Source of the DNA: Stramonita haemastoma
Taxonomy: Eukaryota; Mollusca; Gastropoda; Neogastropoda; Muricidae
NCBI GenBank assembly: GCA_030674155.1
Contig: JASPKP010008512.1
Coordinates: 1-11,475 of the forward strand
Direction of reading: 5' to 3'
Length of the DNA: 11,475 bases
Positions 1-7,080 of the stretch are shown one piece after another; the first letter of the stretch is position 1; the number at the start of each line of letters is the position of its first letter. Position numbers and translations under genes: made by a program. The notes under the pieces are model-generated. The model was not told the DNA's origin and did no database searches. It worked only from the letters and a program-made list of their open reading frames with translations.

Positions 1-58
1 GGGGGGGGGGGGGGGGTTTTGGGGGGGGGGGGGGGGGGGTTTTTTTGTGGGGGGTTTT

Positions 59-99
<41 letters not shown>
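1..99. repeat. G/T homopolymer block at the window edge
   Basis: The block is built only of G and T runs: G16, T4, G19, T7, a short GT, G6, T6 and G39. It has no repeat unit and is not a TTAGGG-type telomere. On the plus strand it could form G-quadruplexes. A run pattern like this at a sequence edge is also typical of failed base calling (two-colour chemistries report no signal as G). I cannot decide between these from sequence alone, and I favour artefact or heavily inflated homopolymers. Confidence 0.85.
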
Positions 100-100
<1 letters not shown>

Positions 101-216
101 GTGTGTGTGGTGATGGTCGTGCTTGCTTGCGTGTGTGTGTATGTCTGTGGATGCGCGCTGTGTTTGTGTACGTGCATGTGTGGCGTGCGCGCGTGCATGT
201 GAGTGTGTGTTTTTGT
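100..216. repeat. TG/CG alternating purine-pyrimidine tract
   Basis: This is an imperfect (TG)n stretch with CG, CA and TA steps, including a TGTGTGTGTATGTCTGTG stretch and a GCGCGCGTGCATGTG stretch. Long alternation of purine and pyrimidine with embedded CG is the classic composition that favours Z-DNA. No coding signal is visible: the open frame across it encodes Cys/Val/Arg-rich low-complexity peptide. Confidence 0.8.
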
Positions 217-320
217 GCCCTCTCTGCCTCCCTTTCTCCACGTCAGTCCGTCTACCCCCCTCCCTCCTTCGCTGTCTGTCTTCCTCTGTCCGACTGTCTG
301 CTCTGTGTCTTTCTCAACTT
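217..320. repeat. Pyrimidine-rich tract with CTGT/CCTC motifs
   Basis: A C/T-rich stretch with short CTGTCTG and CCTCC motifs follows the TG block directly. It is interrupted by CG-containing words such as CGTCAGTCCG, so it is less pure than the tracts further right. No gene is seen. Confidence 0.7.
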
Positions 321-478
321 TAACTTTTACGTATATTGGCCCTTTAGGCCCAAAACAAAAGAATGGTGGGCAAATGGAGTGCGAAATAACATAAGTGTCA
401 AAACATAACTATAAAACGAATAAATACATAAAAATAATGACAGCAAGCCCCTGAAGTCGAAGTCTGAATTGAAACGAA
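321..478. other. AT-rich spacer, no feature seen
   Basis: This is moderately complex AT-rich sequence with many A runs. I see no open frame of credible composition, no tRNA-like fold and no terminal repeats. Confidence 0.6.
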
Positions 479-633
479 CTCCTCTCTCTCCCCCTTCACC
501 CCCTCCCCTCTCTCCTCCTCTCCCCCTCTCCCCCTCCCCCCCCTCTCTCTTCAACCCCTTTCCCTCCCCTCCTCTCCTCCTCTTTCTCTCTCTCTCTCTC
601 TCCCCTCCCCCTCGCCCCATCCCCCCACCTACT
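479..633. repeat. Polypyrimidine tract with a (TC)9 microsatellite
   Basis: The plus strand is almost entirely C and T, in CCCCTCTCTCC-type words. A perfect (TC)9 lies at 585-602. Both strands are open here only because stop codons are rare in such sequence. The proteins predicted are Ser/Pro/Leu-rich on plus and Arg/Glu/Gly-rich on minus, and neither should be taken as a gene. Confidence 0.9.
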
Positions 634-748
634 TTGGGTTTTCAGTTCCTCAGTAGTTTATGTAAATGCACAGACACGAGTTCACAGTTTTGCTTTCGAA
701 GTAATTTTGCTGCTGCTCTTGATAAGCAAGGTTGCCCCCTTTAAAGGA
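634..748. other. Complex single-copy-looking spacer
   Basis: Sequence of balanced composition with a short TGCTGCTGCT motif near 708-717. It leads into the SINE-like element and could be its 5' flank. No gene or RNA signal was recognised. Confidence 0.5.
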
Positions 749-835
749 AAAAATGGCCCGGGCGGTTACAGCATAGCCCTCGTGCCGACAGAAAACCGGG
801 GTGCGGGTTCCAACCCCTGGACGTTTCTGTTCAAG
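749..835 (+). mobile_element. tRNA-derived SINE-like head (RNA polymerase III promoter boxes)
   Basis: Two internal promoter-like boxes are visible. An A-box-like TGGCCCGGGCGG at 754-765 matches the consensus TRGCNNAGYNGG at 10 of 12 positions and is followed by GTTA, as in a tRNA D-loop. A B-box-like GGTTCCAACCC at 806-816 matches GGTTCGANTCC at 9 of 11. The box starts are 52 bases apart, longer than in an ordinary tRNA but compatible with a Ser- or Leu-type tRNA with a long variable arm, or with a SINE. The ATGGCC start and GCGGTTA core also resemble Ser/Leu tRNA D-arms. I see no clean 7-bp acceptor stem, so a working tRNA gene is unlikely. A tRNA-derived SINE head is the best reading. The 3' limit of the body is not clear; it may run on into 836-1020. 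No target-site duplication was found by eye. Confidence 0.5.
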
Positions 836-1023
836 CAATTTTTCGCATAATTATAGTGGGTCCCCGCGCAAATGCATGTAGTTTTCGACCAAACGTTAAG
901 ACAAACCCCCTTTGTTACAGAGCAGGCAAAAAAGGGGTTTGGGTCGGATAGGTGACACGAACATACCCACATGAAATCCTCTACCGGGGAAGGGGGAGGG
1001 CTCGCCAGGGAAAACTTTTCAAA
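836..1023. other. Complex sequence downstream of the SINE-like head
   Basis: Balanced, complex sequence that could be the non-tRNA body of the SINE-like element or simple flank. The minus strand is open through 766-1029 (87 codons), but that frame runs through the tRNA-like region and shows no recognisable domain. Confidence 0.4.
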
Positions 1024-1055
1024 AAGCACTGCAAGAAAAAATTCGTGCAGTGCTT
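1024..1055. repeat. Perfect 10-bp inverted repeat (hairpin)
   Basis: The left arm AAGCACTGCA (1024-1033) and right arm TGCAGTGCTT (1046-1055) are exact reverse complements with a 12-base A-rich loop. Unlike most symmetry in this window, the arms use all four bases and are not a by-product of homopolymers. It could be the tip of a foldback element, a palindromic transposon end or a small structured RNA. No run of T follows on either strand that would make it a terminator. Confidence 0.85.
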
Positions 1056-1420
1056 CGACTTACAACAAGAAAATGTCAAGTTTTAACAAAAGTAAATTGT
1101 ATCAAAAAGATATGTGATAACTTTAGAAAGTATGCGAAAAGCAAATTTGAAGATAACATTTGTTCTTCTTTTTTTTTTTTGCAAACAACGATTAAAACCC
1201 CTTTAATTTGGTCAAAGTTACTGTAAACATCGGTGCTTAGTATTACCATTGCAAAAGAAAAAAAATTAAAAAACGAAAAAAAAAACTGGGAAAAAAATCA
1301 AAACCACCCTAATTTCTCACCATCAACATTCTGTCTGTCTGTCTCTGCCCTGCTCTTTTTTCCCCATTTCCTCGTGATTGAGAAAACAATCTTTAAAAAA
1401 AAAAACTTTACATAAACATC
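1056..1420. other. AT-rich complex sequence with T and A runs and (CTGT)3
   Basis: AT-rich DNA with a long T run near 1168-1180, several A runs near 1257-1300 and a short (CTGT)3 at 1331-1344. No gene, RNA or transposon signature was recognised. It appears to be ordinary non-coding sequence. Confidence 0.55.
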
Positions 1421-1441
1421 AATGTAAATGAGATTTACATT
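1421..1441. repeat. Perfect 9-bp hairpin with 3-base loop
   Basis: AATGTAAAT (1421-1429), loop GAG, ATTTACATT (1433-1441). The arms are exact reverse complements, but AT-rich, so the predicted stem is weak. The function is unknown and chance is possible in AT-rich DNA. Confidence 0.75.
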
Positions 1442-1869
1442 CTTATATAAATTACGAAACAACAAAACCAAATTGGAACTTTGAGTCAAAAAAACGTTGT
1501 CATTGCGTTTTCTTCTTGCTGCTGCTGCTTTTTGCGTTATTGATAGTGCTGTTGTTGCTGCTGCATAACTCCAAAAGCAACAAGATACTAAAAACCAACC
1601 CCTCCACCACCCACCCCCCCACCCCAAACCCTCTCTCTCATTTGCAATTGAAAAATTCCGCACAAAAGAAGCATTTTCCCGGATTTCCCAAAACTCATCT
1701 GCATTTAAATGGAACAAAAATTTTTACTTTTTTTTTTCACAACGCTTTTTTTTTTTTACTCCCTCTCCCCCTCCCCCATTGAACAAAAATTAATTATTTA
1801 ACCTTCACAGAAGAAACATTGTACTTCAGCTACAATACCAGCGATAATAACATATTCCCTTTTGTTGTT
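1442..1869. other. AT-rich spacer with GCT triplets
   Basis: Two GCT/GTT triplet clusters lie at 1518-1529, where (GCT)4 is perfect, and at 1548-1564. A C-rich ACCCC stretch is near 1597-1630 and T runs are near 1728-1760. The 88-codon plus frame starting at 1516 translates the triplets as Leu runs and continues into Pro/Thr and Phe runs. I see no domain and do not call it a gene. Confidence 0.55.
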
Positions 1870-1871
1870 TC

Positions 1872-1916
1872 AGTGTGGTGTTGGTTGTAGTTGTGTGTTG
1901 TGTGTGTGTGTGTGTG

Positions 1917-1954
<38 letters not shown>

Positions 1955-2001
1955 TTTTGTTTTGAGTGTGGGGTGTGTGGTGTGTTTGTGTGTGTGACGT
2001 G
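1872..2001. repeat. (TG)n microsatellite
   Basis: A compound TG repeat. (TG)9 at 1899-1916 and (TG)18 at 1918-1953 are separated by the phase break TGTTGT. Imperfect GTGTGGGGTGTGTGGTGTG copies flank them. It is a typical eukaryotic length-polymorphic dinucleotide repeat with Z-DNA-forming potential. Confidence 0.95.
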
Positions 2002-2006
2002 ACGGG

Positions 2007-2052
2007 GCTCCCTCCCTCCCTCCCCTCGCTCCCCTCCCCCCTCCCTCTCTAG
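2007..2052. repeat. CCCT-rich pyrimidine tract
   Basis: A short tract of CTCCC/CCCT units beginning with about three perfect CCCT repeats and ending in CTCTCTAGGG. It follows the TG repeat directly, making a compound TG-CCCT simple repeat. Confidence 0.85.
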
Positions 2053-2250
2053 GGATTTTTTTACAGCCAATCTCGCCTTGTCAAAAACTGCGAAAAACCA
2101 GAAAACTTTAAAGGAAAAGGGGGGGGAGGAGGAAGGACAGAAAGAAAGAAAAAAAGTGGGGCCCTCAATATTGACATATAACACTCAACTCCTCCCCCCC
2201 TCCTTGCAAGCCCTGTGTTGTCTTTTTTTTTTGTCTGGCATGGTAAAAAA
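2053..2250. other. Complex spacer between simple repeats
   Basis: Mixed sequence between the TG/CCCT and GA tracts, with a purine-rich patch at 2108-2160 and a T10-class run near 2222-2232. No feature was recognised. Confidence 0.5.
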
Positions 2251-2264
2251 GGGGGGGGAAAAGA

Positions 2265-2311
<47 letters not shown>

Positions 2312-2430
2312 AGAGAGAGAAGAGAGAAGGACAGAGCCGAACAAGAGCAAGAGACAGAGAGAGACAAAAAGAGAGACAGAGACAGAGAGAGGGGGGGGGG
2401 GGGGAGAGGGTAGAGAGGGAGGGGGTAGAG
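2251..2430. repeat. (GA)n polypurine tract ending in G14
   Basis: It starts with G8, then a long imperfect (GA)n with an uninterrupted AG run at 2272-2296. AGAAGAG breaks follow, then GAGACA variants at about 2350-2386, then G14 at 2391-2404. Nearly all plus-strand bases are purines and the sequence is close to mirror symmetric in places, the composition needed for an intramolecular triplex (H-DNA). Frames across it encode Arg/Glu repeats only. Confidence 0.95.
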
Positions 2431-2480
2431 AAATAATACAGAAACCCACCTCCCTTTTCATTTTTTTGTTCTCGCACTAA

Positions 2481-2506
2481 CCCCCCCCCCCCCCCCCCCC
2501 CCCCCC
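2481..2506. repeat. C26 homopolymer
   Basis: An uninterrupted run of 26 C. It may be a true homopolymer or one whose length was inflated in sequencing or assembly. Confidence 0.95.
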
Positions 2507-2508
2507 AA

Positions 2509-3060
2509 ACCTCCCAGCTCTCTCTGTCTGCCCTCTATCCACCTTCACTCTAAACCCCATTCCTTTTTTCCCCCCTTTTTCCCCCCCCCTTCCCCTTTTT
2601 TTTCTCTTTTTCCCCTCTATCTATCTGTGTATCTTTCTTCTTTCTTTTCATCCACCCCCTCCCCTCTTTTTTTTTTTTTCTCCCTCCCTCTTTCCCCACC
2701 CTCACTCTTCTTCCCATGTCGTTTTACCCCCCTCCCTCCTTTTTTTCCCCCCTTGCGCTCTCCTCACTCTCTCCCCCTTCCCCTCCCCTCTCACCCCTCC
2801 CCTCCCCCTTACCACCCCCTCCTCTTCCTTTTCCCTCTCCCACTCTCCTTTTTCACCTTCCCTCCCCCTCTCCCCCTCCTCTCCTCCTCGTGGGCCCCCT
2901 CCCCCCCCCTTTTCCTCATCCCCCCTTCCCCTCTCTCTCTTCTCCTTGTCCCCCCCCCCCCCCCCTTTTCTCTTTTTTTGCCCTTTTTTTCCCCTCTCCC
3001 CTTTCCTTTTTCTGTCTTTTCTCTAAACTTTTTTCCCCAACCCCCCAGATTTTTTTTCCA
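2509..3060. repeat. Polypyrimidine tract of about 550 bases
   Basis: The plus strand is nearly purine-free: CCCCTTTT, CTCC and TTTTCCCC words with scattered single A or G. CTATCTATCTGTGTATC near 2616-2632 is a short CTAT patch. The 179-codon and 126-codon plus frames here are Ser/Pro/Phe/Leu low complexity and have no domain, so they are not called. Confidence 0.95.
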
Positions 3061-3173
3061 CATTCAGTTTTCCCAAAAACGGGGTCCAAAATCTGACAAC
3101 GGAGCAGGAAACTTCAGAAAAAAAACCCCAACTAGAAAAAGGAAGGGAAATCACTGCGAAATATAACAATAAA
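3061..3173. other. Short complex island between pyrimidine tracts
   Basis: About 110 bases of normal four-base composition (for example CGGGGTCCAAAATCTGACAA) between two C/T tracts. It is too short to assign. If the flanking tracts are genuine, this island could serve as a unique anchor for checking the assembly. Confidence 0.5.
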
Positions 3174-3214
3174 CCCCCCCCCCCCCCCTTCCCTCCCCCC
3201 CCACCTTTTTCCAT
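3174..3214. repeat. C-rich homopolymer tract
   Basis: C15 at 3174-3188 followed by TTCCCTCCCCCCCC-type sequence. The plus strand switches from C-rich here to G-rich within about 50 bases. Confidence 0.9.
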
Positions 3215-3254
3215 CGTCCAAAAACTATTTTTTCTGTTTTTGTTTATTTGGGTT

Positions 3255-3516
3255 GGGGCGAGGAGTAAGGAGGGGGGGGGAAGGGGGGAAAAGGGGAGAA
3301 AAGAGAGAGAGAGAGAGGAGGAGAGAGAGGGAAAGAGAGAAGAGGAGAAAAGAGAGAAAAGAAAAAAGAGAGAGAGTTTGGGAAAAGAAGGGAGGGGGGG
3401 GATTGGGGGGGGGGGGGGGGGGGGGGGGGAAAGGGGGAGGGGGGTAGTGGGAATGGAGAGAGAGAGAGGGAGAGGGGGGGGGGGGGGTTGGGGGGGGGGG
3501 GGGGGGGGGGGGAAAA
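3255..3516. repeat. Polypurine G/A tract with long G runs
   Basis: G runs and GA repeats without pyrimidines over long stretches. Uninterrupted G25 lies at 3405-3429, G14 at 3474-3487 and G23 at 3490-3512, the last two separated only by TT. It has strong potential for G-quadruplex and triplex formation on paper. The frames encode Gly/Arg/Glu repeats and are not genes. Confidence 0.95.
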
Positions 3517-4520
3517 TCAGTTTTTCTTTCTTTTTTTACCCCCCCTTTTACTTTCCCTCAATTGTTGACTAAAATGACAACTTGCTAAAAAAAGCAGATG
3601 GGGGCCCCCAAAGTGGTGGGAAAGGGGGGCCCCCTTTAACCCCCAAACCTAAAAGAATTGCATTGTTTTGCTTTTGAATTGTTTTGCCCTTGTTTCCCCT
3701 GTTTTTCTTCTTCCCCCTTTTTCTTCTACCTTCACTAGCCATGCAAAAGTTTCGTCCGGGTCGGGAAATTGGCAAAGTCTGCAGTGTGTCCCCGTAAACA
3801 ATTTTGGATTCCCTAGATTTTTTTTTTGGGGTTTTTTTCTTTTTTTTTGTTTTTTTACTTGAAGCTCAAAGGGGCCGGGCCCCCATCTGGGGGGTGTTTC
3901 CCCCGTTTCAAAACTCGATATTTAAAACTTCTTTACTTAAGATGCCTAAGGGTGGGAATTTTGGGAACCCCCTTGCTGATCTGTCAATTTCAGGGGATTT
4001 TCTTCTCCAATTAACAATTTGGTACAGACCGCAGTCCCCCCAAAAGTCCTTTTTTTGAAACTGTATGGTAAGATCCCCAAAAGCAGAAAACAAGAATAAA
4101 AAGAAAATTTAGATTTTTTACCGAAGGGGGGCGGGGGTTTTTATTCTTTAAGCAAACACGTGTTGCCCAAAATCATGGGCAAAAAAAGGGGAAGAAAAAT
4201 CGCTATTTTTTCCTTTTCCCCCTCAAAAACCAATTTAAACGAAAAGGGTAAGTTTTTCGAAAATCAAAAAAAAGCCCTCCCCCACACATCTTTCCTGCCA
4301 ACAAGCATAGCAAAGGGCCCCACCGAAAAAAATTTTTTATTCCAAGGAAGGGGGACTAAAAGGGGGGTTACCGGAAAAAGTTTTTAGGTGTCTTTTGTAA
4401 TAAAGAAATGGGGAGGGGCACAGTCTGTCCCGACTCCTTTCCCCCTGTTTTTCTTCGATTCTGGCGTGTTTTCCTCTTTTTCTCCGTTTTCCCTTTCGAG
4501 TGTCCCCTTTCCCCTTTCCC
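3517..4520. other. Homopolymer-inflated spacer without a recognisable gene
   Basis: Sequence of ordinary underlying complexity, but most runs are stretched (TTTTTT, GGGGG, CCCCC). There are G/C palindromes such as TGGGGGCCCCCA at 3599-3610 and a near-perfect AAAGGGGG-G-CCCCCTTT at 3621-3637. Open frames are 61-84 codons with no motif. If homopolymer lengths are wrong here, any true frame would be broken, so a decayed or mis-sequenced gene or transposon cannot be excluded. Confidence 0.5.
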
Positions 4521-4587
4521 TTCATCATTCATTCATTCATTTTTTTCATTCATTCATCCCAATTTTAATTTATTTTATTCATTCATC
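4521..4587. repeat. (TTCA)n tetranucleotide repeat, interrupted
   Basis: TTCA/CATT units occur at 4521-4540, 4546-4557 and 4578-4586, split by T-rich and AATTTTAATTT interruptions. This is a degenerate tetranucleotide microsatellite. Confidence 0.85.
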
Positions 4588-4838
4588 CCCTTCCCCTTTT
4601 TTAAAATTTTTTTCCCTCGGTCTATGGCTGCCTGTAATTTTCCCCCTGTCTCTGTCCCTTTTTTTCTGTATTTTTCCTGTTTTGCCTAACGCTGTTTAAA
4701 AAATTGTCCTATCTCTGACAGTGTTTTACGTGCAAGCTTGAAATGTCCCGTGTATAAAGCAAGAAATAATTTGGGTTTGGGGCCCTGAAATTTTGTGGGT
4801 GGTTTTTGGGGTACGTGCGTGCGGCGGTTTTAAAGTAC
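4588..4838. other. Pyrimidine-rich then T/G-rich spacer
   Basis: Mixed sequence changing from C/T-rich to G/T-rich near 4770. No gene, RNA or repeat unit was recognised. Confidence 0.5.
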
Positions 4839-4918
4839 GGGGGGGGTGTTGGTGGGGGGGGGGCGGATTTATTTTAAAGGGGGGGGGGGTGGGAAGGGGG
4901 GGGGGCCCAGGCAGGGGA
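4839..4918. repeat. G-rich tract
   Basis: Several G runs of 7-11 are separated by T, TT, C or A-rich words, ending in GGGCCCAGGCAGGGG. It has plus-strand G-quadruplex potential, but run lengths may be inflated. Confidence 0.85.
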
Positions 4919-5019
4919 ACCCCCAAAGGGGGGGTAATAAAATTCCCTTTAGGGGGGTGCTCTTCCCGTCCAAAGGGGGTTTAACACCCATCGCCACGGG
5001 GGGGGGAAAAACAAAACAG
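4919..5019. other. Mixed sequence flanking a hairpin
   Basis: Complex sequence rich in CCC and GGG runs with no recognised feature. Confidence 0.4.
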
Positions 5020-5039
5020 AGGGGCAAGGCTTTGCCCCT
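5020..5039. repeat. 8-bp GC-rich hairpin
   Basis: AGGGGCAA (5020-5027), loop GGCT, TTGCCCCT (5032-5039); the arms are exact reverse complements. With one bulged A the outer CAG/CTG could extend the stem. It is stable for its size and not made purely of homopolymer. The role is unknown. Confidence 0.75.
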
Positions 5040-5142
5040 GTAGATGGCTTTGAATTTTTTCTTTTTGGGGGGAGGGGGTTCTAGTGGCCACTTTCCCACC
5101 CCTTTTCCCGAAACCCACCCCCCCGCCCCCTCCCCCACCCCT
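5040..5142. other. Mixed G- then C-rich spacer
   Basis: A G-rich patch (5066-5078), a 10-bp palindrome AGTGGCCACT at 5083-5092 and then a C-rich run leading into the CA-rich block. No gene is seen. Confidence 0.45.
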
Positions 5143-5420
5143 GGACGTAAACACAACACACACAACACCCCCAAAAAACACAAAACCCTGGAAAGAAAAC
5201 CCACTCACAAACAAAACCCACAAACATACACACCCCGGGGGCGCACGCGCATGCACATGCCCTTCAGGCAGCGCACATATTTTTTTCCCCTATCTTTTCT
5301 CTCTCCTCTCAACACACCCCACAGACACGCACCCAACACATAAAACAACACCCCAACCCCACACACACACACACACACACCCCACACAACCCACCCCACA
5401 CACCCACACAAAAACACCAG
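5143..5420. repeat. CA-rich low-complexity block with (AC)10
   Basis: Dominated by ACACA, CCCAAAA and CCCACACA words, with a perfect (AC)10 at 5361-5380. A GC-rich word with GCGCACGCGCATGCACATGC sits in the middle (about 5240-5260). The plus strand reads Thr/His/Pro repeats and the minus strand Val/Cys/Gly repeats, both artefacts of the dinucleotide. Confidence 0.9.
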
Positions 5421-5675
5421 CTTTCCCCCCCTTCTTTTTTCTAAACCTTTCCCCCTTTTTCCCGTCTTCTTTATGTATGATGTATCTTTCCCTTTTTGTT
5501 TTGCCTGTACAAAATTTCGTTGTGAATCCCGAAATCTTGTCAGTGCGTTTTTTTTGGCCTTCCGGGCCCTTTAAATTAGGTTTTGTTTTTTTGGGTTTTT
5601 CTTTCCCCCTATGTTTTTAAACGCTGCCTTTTTGCCCCCCAACCCGTTTTTGATTTTTATATTTTTTGTGTTTAT
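5421..5675. other. Spacer between CA-rich and TG-rich arms
   Basis: Complex but T-run-rich sequence, about 255 bases, separating the CA-rich block from the TG-rich block. No gene was recognised. If the two blocks pair as a foldback, this would be the loop. Confidence 0.5.
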
Positions 5676-6000
5676 GTGGGTGGTTTGGGGTGAGTGTGTG
5701 TGGTGTTGTGGGTTGGGGTGTGTGGGTGTGTGGGGTAGTGTGTGTGTGTGTGTGAAATGTGTGTGGTGTGTGGGTGGGGTGTGTTTTGGGGTGGGTGGTT
5801 TTGTTTGGGAACAAACTATCCCTAAAAAAGTGAAATTAAAAACAGGTTGGTTTAGTGTGGGGAGTGTGTGGGTGTTTTTTTGTGTGTGTTTGTGTGTGTG
5901 TGGTGGTGTGTGTGTGTGTGTGGTGTGAGGGTTTTGTGTGTGGTGTGAAATGAGGGGTTTTTGTGTGTGAGGTGTGTTTTTGTGTGTGTTTTTTCTGTTT
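5676..6000. repeat. TG-rich low-complexity block
   Basis: A long imperfect TG repeat with TGGGTGTG and TGGTG variants. A perfect GT run lies at 5738-5754 and more TG runs at 5880-5922. A short complex insertion occurs at about 5810-5850. In composition it is the complement of the CA-rich block at 5143-5420. Confidence 0.9.
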
Positions 6001-6416
6001 TCCCGTTTTCCCCGTGGGGTCTTTAGGTTTTGTGGGGTGTGTGTCCCGGTTTGTGGTTTATGCGTTTGGGGGAACGTGTGCAGGGGGAGTGGGGGGCTTT
6101 TAACGCTTTTTAGCCCTTATTGTCATAATTTAAATGGGGAAAAATTCACCAGGAAAAGTGGGGGTTTTTTTTTTCCCCCTCTGTAGGGTTTTCTGCTTTC
6201 TGTTATTTTCCCCACTTTAACAAAATTTTTAAAACCCGTTTTCACATGAAATCTCTCGCTTTTTCCCGTCTAGGGGCTCAGACCCCCCCATTCAAAGGGA
6301 AAATAGGGGAAAAATGGAGACAACAAACTCTAAATTTGGGTCAAAATTTTGAATTTTTAGAGAATGGGGAAAACCCAAAGGGCAAAAGGGTTTTGGGAAA
6401 GGGGGAAATGGGAAAA
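6001..6416. other. Homopolymer-rich complex spacer
   Basis: Mixed sequence with many stretched runs (GGGG, TTTT, CCCC). A 146-codon plus frame starting at 6246 passes through about 55 ordinary-looking residues before entering a poly-Gly run. I recognise no domain in that first part and do not call a gene. Confidence 0.5.
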
Positions 6417-6476
6417 GGGGGGGGGGGGGGGGGGGGGGGGGGGTTTGGGGGGGGGGGGGTGGGGGGGGGGGGTGGT

Positions 6477-6524
<48 letters not shown>

Positions 6525-6617
6525 TTGGGGGGTTTGGGGGGGGGGGGGGGGGGGGGGGTTGGGGGGGCCCGGGGGAAAAAGGGGTGGGGGGCCGGAGAGG
6601 GGGGGGGGGGGGGGGGG
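6417..6617. repeat. Poly-G block containing an uninterrupted G46
   Basis: About 200 bases of G with rare T, A and CCC breaks: G27 at 6417-6443, G13, G12, and G46 at 6477-6522. The G/T-only run style matches the block at 1-99. True 46-base G runs are very rare in genomes, so base-calling or assembly artefact is likely; otherwise it is an extreme G-quadruplex tract. Confidence 0.9.
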
Positions 6618-7080
6618 CAGAAATTGGGGCGAGATGAGATGAGGTTACGATTCAAAAGGGGGGGGGCTAAGAAACAGACGTTCTGAAAGTCTTACCTCGG
6701 AGTCGGGGAAAACTTTGGGGGGGGTTCTAAAAACCATCCAATTTAAAAAGTCATAGGAGGCTTTTCTGCGGGGGCAAAATAATGGTCAGTTTTCCAAAAA
6801 GAAAATGGAATTGTTTGCAGCGCAAAAAAAAAGGTTGGTTTTGTTTTGTTTCGAATACAACAAAAAAACCCATTAAAAAAAAAACATGGATGCACACAAC
6901 AATTTAAAAAATAAAACGAACTATGAGATGGTATTTATAAAAAACTAAAAAAGAAATCAGTAGTTGTTTAAAATGGTATTTAAAAATACCAAAACGTTAA
7001 ACCCCCAAAAGGGGTTTTACAATACAATCAAACAAAAAAAAAAATCAAGATAAACCAAAAATAAAGGGAGCTGCACAAAA
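6618..7080. other. AT-rich spacer with small inverted and direct repeats
   Basis: AT-rich complex DNA. ATGGTATTTA occurs twice, at 6928-6937 and 6973-6982. The second copy forms TGGTATTT-AA-AAATACCA (6974-6991), an 8-bp perfect inverted repeat. AAACCCC (6999-7005) and GGGGTTT (7011-7017) form another small one. No coding frame of interest. This is the left flank of the minisatellite. Confidence 0.6.

Noticed and set aside
1..99. Telomere at the left edge
   Set aside because: No TTAGGG, TTTAGGG or other regular unit; the run lengths are irregular.
749..835. Functional tRNA gene
   Set aside because: No convincing acceptor stem, mismatches in both promoter boxes and no clear anticodon arm. A SINE head is a better fit.
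2627..3166. 179-codon plus-strand open frame
   Set aside because: Low-complexity Ser/Pro/Phe/Leu translation of a pyrimidine tract with no domain; overlapping frames are open as well.
5137..5148. 12-base match ACCCCTGGACGT shared with the SINE-like head (813-824), suggesting a second SINE copy
   Set aside because: An exact 12-base match is expected by chance in 11 kb of biased sequence, and the bases before it do not carry the B-box pattern.
6246..6686. 146-codon plus-strand open frame with a poly-glycine centre
   Set aside because: The centre is a translation of the G46 block. The roughly 55 residues before it match no family I know, and the frame depends on homopolymer lengths that are doubtful.
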